NCBI GenBank assembly: GCA_947486185.1
Contig: CANKTH010000037.1
Span: 1-41,821, forward strand
Origin: Deltaproteobacteria bacterium
GTDB taxonomy: Bacteria > Myxococcota_A > UBA796 > SXON01
Length of the DNA stretch: 41,821 nt
Direction of reading: 5' to 3'
Numbering within the stretch: the stretch's first letter is position 1; each line of letters opens with the position of its first letter. This document shows positions 34,994 to 41,821 of this stretch, piece after piece. The position numbers and the translations under genes are program-made. A model generated the notes under the pieces. It saw only the letters and a list, made by a program, of their open reading frames with translations, made no database searches and was not told the DNA's origin.

Positions 34994-36073
34994 TCATCGT
35001 ACGCGATCTTCGGCGAGGTACACCCCGACGCGCAAGCCCCCGTTGGAGAAGGTGCACAGCCGCCGTGCGGCCGGGTGTACGCGGGCGGCCAGCTCGGGCC
35101 GCGGCGAGATGAACACCGCGCGCCAACCCACCAGGCGGTACAGCAGGGCGCCGAGCGAGGCGTACGCCTGATCTTCCTGCAGGCGGTGCCCGTAGGGCGG
35201 GTTTGTGACGATGAGCCCCGTGGGTGCCGGGGCCTGGACGTCACCGATGTCCTGTTGGAACCAACGGATCCCGACGCCCGCCCGCCCAGCGTTGGCGGTC
35301 GCGGCGGCGAGGGCGCGGGGCTCCCGATCACTCCCGACGATCAGCGGCATCGACGGCACACGCGCCGGTTTGGGGAGGTTGAAGGAGGAGAGGCCGGGCC
35401 ACTCGGCGCACGCGAGCTTCCGGCCAGAAAACGGGGATCGCCCCGCGGCGCAGAGCGCGGCCTCAATAGCCAAGGTGCCCGTCCCGCAGAAGGGGTCGAG
35501 GAGCGGCTCCTGGCGATCCCAGCCTGCGAGGCGGATCAACGCGGCGCCGAGGTTCTCGCGTATGGTGGCGGGCCCGCCGTCGGTGCGCCAGCCGCGCCGG
35601 TGCAACAGATCGCCCCCCGCATCCACAGAAAGCACAGCTTGATCATCCTGAATCTTCAGTTGAATCCGCTGGGTGAGCGTAGGACGACGCCCCCGGTCGG
35701 TCAGGCGCGGCCCCTTGAGCCGATCCGCGAGCATCGCCTCCACCTTGCCCTCGAGGCTGCCACGAAAATGCAGGCGTGAGGCTGAAGAGCTCACCGACAC
35801 CTCACGACGGGCGGCGGGATGCAGCACGGCCGACCAATCGGCGCGGCGGACGAGGCTCTGCAGCTCGTCGACGCTGCGCGCGGGCCCGCGAGCCCGCACG
35901 AGGAGGAGCCGCGAGGGCAACCGCGCGAGGTGGGCGATCCGGGCGCCGGTGGCGAAGTCGGCCTGAAACGCAGCTCCGCCAGGCTCTTCTTGTGCCTTGA
36001 CCCCCAGCTCGCGTAGCTCCTCGACCAGCGCAGGCTCGAGTCCGGGGTGAACGACGGCGTACCAGCTCTCCAT
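34994..36073 (-). CDS. THUMP-domain RNA methyltransferase (RlmL/Trm14-like)
   Basis: A 359-residue S-adenosylmethionine-dependent RNA methyltransferase of the UPF0020 family. The first 150 residues form the ferredoxin-like/THUMP RNA-binding region (WYAVVHPGLEPALVEELREL). The catalytic domain has DPFCGTGTLAIEAAL (residues 193-207), the SAM site, and NPPYGHR (291-297), which marks N-methylation of a base amino group, for example guanosine N2 as in RlmL and Trm14. It corresponds to the first half of E. coli RlmL without RlmK. The ATG at 36073 is chosen because the THUMP region begins there. It is divergent from the aconitase-like gene. Confidence 0.88.
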   Translation of the reverse strand: MESWYAVVHPGLEPALVEELRELGVKAQEEPGGAAFQADFATGARIAHLARLPSRLLLVRARGPARSVDELQSLVRRADWSAVLHPAARREVSVSSSASRLHFRGSLEGKVEAMLADRLKGPRLTDRGRRPTLTQRIQLKIQDDQAVLSVDAGGDLLHRRGWRTDGGPATIRENLGAALIRLAGWDRQEPLLDPFCGTGTLAIEAALCAAGRSPFSGRKLACAEWPGLSSFNLPKPARVPSMPLIVGSDREPRALAAATANAGRAGVGIRWFQQDIGDVQAPAPTGLIVTNPPYGHRLQEDQAYASLGALLYRLVGWRAVFISPRPELAARVHPAARRLCTFSNGGLRVGVYLAEDRVR

Positions 36074-36198
36074 CGACCCGCGGGCTAATCCGAAGTTCAC
36101 GTCGGGGCCCGCCCAAGGTGTCCCAACGGGCGCCGCGCGTCGTGACGATCCCGGCTGAAGCCTGCCCGAGACCGGCACTTCTGTGTTATGCGCGGACC

Positions 36199-38136
36199 AT
36201 GAAGCTCAGCGGCCGTATCCTCTACCTGACTGACGACGCCAACCTGCTCGCGGCCCAACTTCGGGGCGAAGATCACCGCGGTCCGGCGCCCGCCCTGCAC
36301 TTTGGGGTCAACACCGACCTCATGATCAGCGGCGCCGCATGTACCCTTGGGTATACACCGTCCATTCTCGGCCCCTGGTTCCTGGAGAACTTCAAGGAGG
36401 TGGTCACGCGCGACGCGGTGCGGGACGGCGGCTTTCAGGTCGCGGTCGGGGGTGACGCCTACGGGTCGGGGTCCAGCCGGGAGGTCGCGGTGGTCGCGCA
36501 CCAGGGCGCAGGCATCGAGCTGGTGGTGGCCCGCTCGTTTCAAAGGATATTCCAGGAAAATATGGTGTACGGCGGCATGCCTTTCACCACGGACTTTGGC
36601 GTGCTCGATCAGCTCCGTGCGGGAGAGGATGTCGATCTGACCCGCTTTTTCTCCGAGCTCCCCACGTTTTTCCGTACGGTCGCAGAGTCGGGCGGGCTCT
36701 TGCCGTACGCCACGGCCTTGCTGGAGGGTCGCGCACGGCCCTGGTACGACGTCCGGCCCGCAGCGCGGCCGCTCAACGCGGTGGAGAAGATCCTCGCGCG
36801 CCGGGTGTGGACGGGCGGCGGTCCCGAGGGCATCGCGTCGGTTGCACCTGGGGATCAGGTGCTCTGTCGCACCGGTTTCCGGGGCGTTCACGAGTACACC
36901 ACGGGTATGGTTGTGGCGCTCTACCGTGAGGCCTTCGGGGACGCGCCGATGGTGCAGCCCGAGCTGATCGCAGCCTTTGAGGACCACTTTGTACTGATCG
37001 ACGAGGCGACCGTGCCCGAAGGAGTCAAACGTGCGCGCCTCGAGCCCGCGCGGCAGCTCACGGCAGAGATGGTGTCAGCCTGTGAGAGCTACGGGCTCCG
37101 GCTCCACGGGCCGGGGCGGGCCTACCCTCCCGGGGTCTGCCACCGCATCGTCGTCGAAGATTATGCCCTTCCGGGCGATGTGATCGTGCTGACGGACTCC
37201 CACACCCCCACCGCGGGCGTGCTCAACGCCTTCGCCTTTGGCGTCGGCTCAACCGCGATGGCCTTTGCCTTCCGCACCGGCCTGATCCCGGTGACCGTGC
37301 CCAAGGTCGTGCGCGTGCTGGTCAAAGGGACGGCTACAGGTGGGCTTTCCCCTAAGGACCTCATCCTGCACCTCATCGGGGATCCCTACTTTCGCGAAGA
37401 ACACTGGCGGAGCTCGCCTACGGACACCTGTGTCATTCAGTTGGGCGGCCCGGGCCTCGACGGTTGGACGGTCGATGAGCTGTCCGTGTTGACCAACATG
37501 ACCGTGGAGGGCGGGCTGATGACCGGCGTGGTGGAGCCCTGCAAGCCGATCGTCGATTTCCTGCAGACACGGCGGGGCGTCGACGCCGGGCCGCTCCTGG
37601 TTCACCCCGACGAGGGCGCCGAATATGAGCGGGTGATCGAGGTGGACCTCGCCGAGGTGCCGTTGACCGTAGCGACCCCCGGGGACAGTCGGAACCGGCA
37701 ATCGTTGGACGAGGCGCTCGGCGTGGCGATCCACAACGTGGTGATCGCCTCGTGTACCGGCGGCTCCCTGGCCGACCTGCGGGCGGCGGCCGAGGTGCTC
37801 CGGGGACGGGACCTGGCGCGCGGCGTGCGGGTGACGGTCACGCCCTCCTCGGCGTCGGTGGCGGCGGATGCCGAGGCGGAGGGGCTCCTCCAGCTCTTCC
37901 GCGGCCTGGGCGCGGTGGTGAGCCCCCCGGGTTGCGGCTCCTGTATTGGGAACGGCCCCGGGATCCCCTACCCGGGAGAGGTGACCGCCAGCACAACGAA
38001 CCGGAATTTTGACCGAAGGATGGGCTCTCCTGGGCCGGTCTATCTCGTCAGCCCGGCGGTTGCTGCGGCCAGCGCGGTGACCGGCCGGCTCACCGATCCA
38101 CGGTCCTTGGGGCCCGTCGGCGCCGCTCAAAGCTGA
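36199..38136 (+). CDS. Aconitase-superfamily hydratase with N-terminal swivel domain
   Basis: A 645-residue enzyme. Residues 30-185 are the LeuD-like swivel domain, with the substrate-contact loop GSGSSRE (90-95, Arg94). Residues 190-640 are LeuC-like, with VCHRIVVEDY, LTDSHTPTAGVL and the 4Fe-4S cysteines Cys519 (IASCTGG), Cys579 and Cys582 (GCGSCIGNG). The usual order in aconitase A and in LeuC/LeuD fusions is LeuC before swivel; aconitase B has swivel first, but also an N-terminal HEAT-like domain that is absent here. The usual DTDxIxP near the swivel start reads NTDLMIS, so the substrate may not be citrate or isopropylmalate. The start ATG lacks a strong ribosome binding site. No leu or lys genes are nearby. 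Confidence 0.85.
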   Translation: MKLSGRILYLTDDANLLAAQLRGEDHRGPAPALHFGVNTDLMISGAACTLGYTPSILGPWFLENFKEVVTRDAVRDGGFQVAVGGDAYGSGSSREVAVVAHQGAGIELVVARSFQRIFQENMVYGGMPFTTDFGVLDQLRAGEDVDLTRFFSELPTFFRTVAESGGLLPYATALLEGRARPWYDVRPAARPLNAVEKILARRVWTGGGPEGIASVAPGDQVLCRTGFRGVHEYTTGMVVALYREAFGDAPMVQPELIAAFEDHFVLIDEATVPEGVKRARLEPARQLTAEMVSACESYGLRLHGPGRAYPPGVCHRIVVEDYALPGDVIVLTDSHTPTAGVLNAFAFGVGSTAMAFAFRTGLIPVTVPKVVRVLVKGTATGGLSPKDLILHLIGDPYFREEHWRSSPTDTCVIQLGGPGLDGWTVDELSVLTNMTVEGGLMTGVVEPCKPIVDFLQTRRGVDAGPLLVHPDEGAEYERVIEVDLAEVPLTVATPGDSRNRQSLDEALGVAIHNVVIASCTGGSLADLRAAAEVLRGRDLARGVRVTVTPSSASVAADAEAEGLLQLFRGLGAVVSPPGCGSCIGNGPGIPYPGEVTASTTNRNFDRRMGSPGPVYLVSPAVAAASAVTGRLTDPRSLGPVGAAQS

Positions 38137-38269
38137 GGGGCACCCGAGTCTCCGGAGAGCCGCTGATCTCGGCGGCCGCGTGGGTCGCGGTAGCCGCGCG
38201 CATCTATGAACCGGCGGTCCACGCGTGGATCTCAGGCAGCTCCTCCCCGTGCGAGCGACTGGTCGGCGA

Positions 38270-39052
38270 TCAAACGTCCGTTCGGCCCGCGCCCCCCTCA
38301 GCCAACATGCCCACCAACACGTCCGCGAAGCGGTATGCGTCTCCATAACTCCGTGCGGTGAGCAGGTTCCGGTCGCGCACGACAAAACCCGCCTCCGGGC
38401 GTTCGGGGCCCTCCCTGAGCAGGGAGAACGGACCGTGCTGGAACTGGCCGGGGTCGGCGAGGGCCGCGGTGACCTCGGCCTCTACGCTCTGTGGATAGGT
38501 CCGGTAGTACCTGCCAAGCCAGAGACCGGTGAGCGCCCAGGCTGTGTACTCCTGGCTCGCCAGGAGCGCGGTGACCCGACGGTCATGGATCGCGGACCGC
38601 CCACCCAACACCGCACGGGCGGGGATCAACACACCGTGACACAGCGCCCCAACCACGCGACCCGACTCAAGCAGTGTCCCGGCCAGCGTCTGAAGCGTGA
38701 GTGACTCCAGGTAGGGCCGCATCGCGGGCGCATGGCCGCCGGTCAACACGAGGCCGTCGAGGGAGCTCGCATCGAGCTGCTCGTAGCGTAACGGCGCCTG
38801 AAAAGCCGGGTGTCCCGCCATCTCGCCGTAGAGGCGGACGGCGTGGGACCGGGCCTGCAGAAAGGGAGTCCACGGCCACAAACCTGTGCCTTCGAGGACA
38901 CGATGGTCGGCTCGGGCAGGGACTCCGTCCGGCGTGGCGAACACCAGCTCGTGCCCGGCATCGCGGAGCGCCCGCCACGGCACCGCGGTCTCGGTCGGGT
39001 CAAAGTCGGAGGCAGGAAGTGGAAAGGCAATGCGCACCGCCCCACCTCGCAT
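38270..39052 (-). CDS. DJ-1/PfpI-family protein
   Basis: A 260-residue class I glutamine-amidotransferase-like protein. The nucleophile elbow is GALCHGVLIPA with Cys138 and His139, and LVLTGGHAPAMRPY provides the upstream acidic/Gly loop. It begins IAFPLPASDFDPTETAVPW, typical of larger DJ-1/PfpI or Hsp31-like members (chaperone, glyoxalase or deglycase activity reported for the family). No separate active-site acid could be assigned. GGAGGCG lies upstream of the ATG. It is convergent with the aconitase-like gene; the 133-base gap between them holds short palindromes (CCACGCGTGG at 38219-38228) but no clear terminator. Confidence 0.85.
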   Translation of the reverse strand: MRGGAVRIAFPLPASDFDPTETAVPWRALRDAGHELVFATPDGVPARADHRVLEGTGLWPWTPFLQARSHAVRLYGEMAGHPAFQAPLRYEQLDASSLDGLVLTGGHAPAMRPYLESLTLQTLAGTLLESGRVVGALCHGVLIPARAVLGGRSAIHDRRVTALLASQEYTAWALTGLWLGRYYRTYPQSVEAEVTAALADPGQFQHGPFSLLREGPERPEAGFVVRDRNLLTARSYGDAYRFADVLVGMLAEGGAGRTDV

Positions 39053-39262
39053 GGCGCTCGCCTCCGCGCAAGGTCGACGATGAGGGCGAGCAGCCTGGGC
39101 AAGGCCAGAAATCGCTCACCTTCGACGCTCAGATTTCCGGGTCGAGCGGGCTCCGACCACCACCCTCAGCGTCGCCACCGCACCAGCCGGGCACGTCCTC
39201 GTCGAAGCGTAGCGCGCCTGCGCTCCGCGGCGCCGGCGGACAGGGGTCTGGCCGTCAAAAAC

Positions 39263-41746
39263 TCACAACCTCGGATCGACCGGCTCGCTCTCCATCGCGA
39301 GAACGCCGAACACGCATTCGTGCACCCGCCGAAGCGACTCGCCGCGCGTGAGCCGCTCCAGCGCCTCGATACCGAGCGCGAACTCGCGCATCGCCAGCGA
39401 GCGCTTCGCCCCGAGGCCTCGTTTACGCAGCCTCTCGAGGTTTTCAGGCAGGGTGTAGTCGAGCCCGTAGATGATACGAAGGTACTCGCGTCCCCGGCAC
39501 TTCACCGCCGGTTGTACGAGGCCGCGTCGCCCCGTCGTCAGGAAGGACCAGGGCTTGACGACGATGCCCTCGGCGCCGGCCTCGGTCAGCTCCTCCCACC
39601 AGCGGATCGCCGGTTCCGGGTTGGCCGTGTCGACCGCGAGCCACCGGGTGGCCACCATGAGCCGGGAGCGCTCCGCCATCGAAGCCGCCATCGCCATATG
39701 CCAGCCGTGATCCCGGTCGACGTGTACTCGGCCCTCGCTCGCGAGCACGTGGAAGACGGCCACCCGCAGGTCGTCGACGGAGTCAGCGGGGCCCGCGTAC
39801 CGCCGCCAGGCCGCGTCGTAGCGATCGGCGAGCTCGCGCCTGGCCCGCACGCCCGCGCCGACGTCGCCAAGGTCGATACCGGCGCGCTCCGCCGCCTCGA
39901 CCGATTCAGCGGCTATCGCCAGGCCTGCCTTCGCTGCGGCCCCGACAGAAGCATACTGGTCACGAAGGAGCTCACGGGCCTTCGCGGTCCACGGCATCAA
40001 CTCCGCGTCGAGCACCACCCAGTCGCTCTGAAGCGCGTCCCAGTCGACCGCCTGACGAACCTCGTCGATGATCGCCGACTCCGTCCGGTGATCCGAAAAG
40101 AACGGGCGTCCCGTGCGGGTGAGCACGACTCCGGCACCGCCGTCGACGCGGAACCGGCGACGCGCCGCCGCCTCGTCCCGGGCGAGCACAAGCACCGCGC
40201 GGGAGCCCATATGTTTCTCCTCGCAAATGACGCGCTCGACGCCCTCTCGCTGGTAGTACGCCAGCGCCTCGGCGGGGTGCTCGAGGTAGCCATCGCGCGG
40301 GCTTGTCTCCGAAGGCGACATCGTAGGCGGAAGGTAGACAAGCCACCGCGGGTCGACGGCGAAGCGGGTCATCGCCTCCAGCGCTGCGGCGGCGTGCGCC
40401 TCGCCCACCGTGACGATCCGCACCAGGCGCGTCTCGATGTGCCGGCGCCCCAGCAGGTCCGCGACGTCGAGGACGTCGGGCTCTTCGGCTGCTCGTGGCG
40501 GCCGAAGCGGCTTTGTAGGCTCATAATAGGTGCGCGCGGCGGGGACCGACACCAGTTCACGCTCGGGCCAGCGAAGCGCGGTCAGTTTCCCACCGAACAC
40601 GCAGCCGGTGTCGACGCAGACGGTGTTGTTGTCGAACACGGCCTCGGGCACCGGGGTGTGCCCGTACACGACGAGCGCCTTCCCACGGTACTCGTTGGCC
40701 CACGGGTAACGGACGGGGAGACCGTACTCGTCGACCTCGCCGGTCGTGTCGCCGTAGAGCGCGAACTCGCGCACCCCACCCGACGCGCGTCCGTGCAACT
40801 CCTCTTTGAGCCCCGCGTGGGCGACGACCAGCTTGCCGTCGTCAAGAACGTAGTGGCTGACGAGCCCGTCGAGGAAGTTGCGGATGCGCTCCACCCACTC
40901 GGACGGTCGGGACTCGAGCTGCGCCATCGTCTCGGCGAGCCCGTGAGTGAGCTTCACGTCACGGCCACCGAGCTTCCTGAGCAGCTTCGCTTCGTGGTTT
41001 CCGGGGATACACAGCGCGGTTCCGGCCTCGGACATCGACATCGCCCGGTCGAGCACCTCAGCGACCTTGGGGCCCCGATCCACGAGATCCCCGAGGAACA
41101 CGACCCGTCGACCCTCCGGGTGTGAGCCGTCCGTCGCGTAGCCGAGCTTGTTCAGCAGCGTAGCAAGCTCATCGTCGCAGCCGTGCACGTCGCCCACGAT
41201 GTCGAACGGGCCGTGGTCCTGGCGTCGATCGTTCCACATCGGAACGCGCTCGACCTCCGCCGCGTCGATGTCCTCGGGCGACAGGACCCATACGTTTCGG
41301 AAACCTTCGCGTTTGAGCGCCCCGATCGACTGGCGGAGGTCGCGGCATTGGTTGCGGACGACGTGAGGGCCGAACTGGCGGTCGGGCCGCCCGGCGTTGC
41401 GTTCGTGGCATACGCGCTCGGGCACGTCGAGGACGATCACGACAGGCACGACGTGAAACTGTTTCGCGAGCGCGAGGAGGGGCTTCCGCGCGAAGGCCTG
41501 AACGTTCGTCGCGTCGATGACGGTCAGGCGCCCCCGCGCGAGACGTTTCGCGGCGATGAAGTTGAGCACCTCGAACGCGTCGCCGCTAGCCGTCTGCTCG
41601 GACTCGTTGTCCGCGACCCACCCGCGCATCGCGTCGGAGGACAGGACCTCCGTCGCCGCGAAGTGCTTACGGGCAAAGCTGCTCTTGCCGGAGCCCGACG
41701 CGCCAACCAGTATGACCAGCGAGAGAGAGGGGAGTTTCAGTCGCAT
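39263..41746 (-). CDS. pnkp: Bacterial polynucleotide kinase-phosphatase-ligase Pnkp
   Basis: An 827-residue RNA-repair enzyme with three modules in the order known from Clostridium thermocellum Pnkp. The 5' kinase is at about 1-170 (Walker A GASGSGKS, residues 15-22). The metallophosphatase is at about 180-400 (GDVHG, GDLVDRGP, GNHE, with His/Asp metal ligands). The adenylyltransferase/ligase-like domain is at about 450-827, with the catalytic Lys511 in EEKHMGSRAV. It heals broken RNA 2',3'-cyclic phosphate and 5'-OH ends. It works with Hen1, whose gene ends just upstream (stop inside the pnkp start, 10-base overlap). Together they protect tRNAs cut by ribotoxins, as known for this family. 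All three active-site motifs look intact. Confidence 0.95.
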   Translation of the reverse strand: MRLKLPSLSLVILVGASGSGKSSFARKHFAATEVLSSDAMRGWVADNESEQTASGDAFEVLNFIAAKRLARGRLTVIDATNVQAFARKPLLALAKQFHVVPVVIVLDVPERVCHERNAGRPDRQFGPHVVRNQCRDLRQSIGALKREGFRNVWVLSPEDIDAAEVERVPMWNDRRQDHGPFDIVGDVHGCDDELATLLNKLGYATDGSHPEGRRVVFLGDLVDRGPKVAEVLDRAMSMSEAGTALCIPGNHEAKLLRKLGGRDVKLTHGLAETMAQLESRPSEWVERIRNFLDGLVSHYVLDDGKLVVAHAGLKEELHGRASGGVREFALYGDTTGEVDEYGLPVRYPWANEYRGKALVVYGHTPVPEAVFDNNTVCVDTGCVFGGKLTALRWPERELVSVPAARTYYEPTKPLRPPRAAEEPDVLDVADLLGRRHIETRLVRIVTVGEAHAAAALEAMTRFAVDPRWLVYLPPTMSPSETSPRDGYLEHPAEALAYYQREGVERVICEEKHMGSRAVLVLARDEAAARRRFRVDGGAGVVLTRTGRPFFSDHRTESAIIDEVRQAVDWDALQSDWVVLDAELMPWTAKARELLRDQYASVGAAAKAGLAIAAESVEAAERAGIDLGDVGAGVRARRELADRYDAAWRRYAGPADSVDDLRVAVFHVLASEGRVHVDRDHGWHMAMAASMAERSRLMVATRWLAVDTANPEPAIRWWEELTEAGAEGIVVKPWSFLTTGRRGLVQPAVKCRGREYLRIIYGLDYTLPENLERLRKRGLGAKRSLAMREFALGIEALERLTRGESLRRVHECVFGVLAMESEPVDPRL

Positions 41747-41821
41747 CGGGTGAACACTCCCATCTGCGTCGGGGCGCCGAGGCGCTCGTCGACGGGGCCG
41801 ATCCCCTCGATCCGTACGCGA
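41737..41821 (-). CDS. hen1: C-terminus of Hen1 RNA 3'-end 2'-O-methyltransferase (partial)
   Basis: Only the last 27 codons are in the window, reading from the right edge to TGA at 41739-41737. The translation includes VDERLGAPTQMGVF, and bacterial Hen1 proteins end with a similar GxPTQMxVF pattern as I recall. The stop overlaps the pnkp ATG by 10 bases, the operon arrangement expected for the Hen1-Pnkp pair. Hen1 methylates the 2'-OH at the repair junction so that the sealed RNA cannot be cut again. The identification rests on a short C-terminal stretch plus context. Confidence 0.75.
   Translation of the reverse strand, partial: RVRIEGIGPVDERLGAPTQMGVFTRCD

Noticed and set aside
38810..41125. 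Long plus-strand open frame antisense to pnkp
   Set aside because: It lies opposite a protein with intact kinase, phosphatase and ligase motifs; its translation is Arg/His/Pro-rich with no family features, the usual shadow of GC-rich coding DNA.

Overview
This is a GC-rich, densely coded bacterial window with no tRNA, rRNA, CRISPR array or insertion sequence that I can see. The gene content points to a myxobacterium-like member of Myxococcota (formerly Deltaproteobacteria). The main signs are a DUF1592/DUF1552 pair, a MopE-type Asp/Cys repeat protein with a MYXO-CTERM-like tail, several lipoproteins with very short signal peptides, and a large iterative-type polyketide synthase. This assignment is inferred from gene families only. 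No intergenic gap exceeds about 210 bases, and many neighbouring genes overlap by 1 to 16 bases (GTGA, TGATG).

Region 1-2.6 kb (minus strand): a DUF1592-family lipoprotein with a CxxCH motif is translationally coupled to a DUF1552 protein that stops early near the window edge. Region 2.6-11.3 kb is the most interesting. A minus-strand run encodes a divergent metallo-beta-lactamase-fold-like protein, a free acyl carrier protein and a 2059-residue polyketide synthase, followed by an unknown helical protein. The synthase has the order KS-AT-ACP-KR-DH, like polyunsaturated-fatty-acid and enediyne synthases, but ends in a PLP-dependent alpha-oxoamine synthase domain. The predicted product is a polyketide or lipid chain released as an alpha-amino ketone, that is, a sphingoid-like or amino-polyene molecule. 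A putative Fe-S Rrf2 regulator is divergent from it.

Region 11.3-16.1 kb (minus strand): a membrane-anchored unknown, a MepA-type murein endopeptidase, an AlkZ/YcaQ-type DNA glycosylase, cofactor-independent phosphoglycerate mutase and a small membrane protein. The last three abut or overlap. Region 16.2-19.7 kb (plus strand): a good sigma70-like promoter drives an unknown lipoprotein, an RmlB-like nucleotide-sugar dehydratase, a family-2 glycosyltransferase and a small conserved-looking protein. Region 19.8-24.8 kb (plus): a coiled-coil protein, an Ala/Glu-rich TPR protein, a type IV pilin-like/GspH pseudopilin and an ATP-grasp peptide-ligase-like protein. Region 24.8-32.6 kb (plus): the MopE-repeat protein, the FtsH protease, and an RND efflux adaptor/permease pair.

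Region 32.6-41.8 kb: an SRPBCC protein and a divergent flavin reductase; an orphan RND-type adaptor downstream of a THUMP-type RNA methyltransferase (minus); a divergent aconitase-superfamily enzyme with its swivel domain at the N-terminus (plus); a DJ-1/PfpI protein (minus); and the Pnkp RNA-repair enzyme. The extreme C-terminus of its partner Hen1 runs off the right edge.
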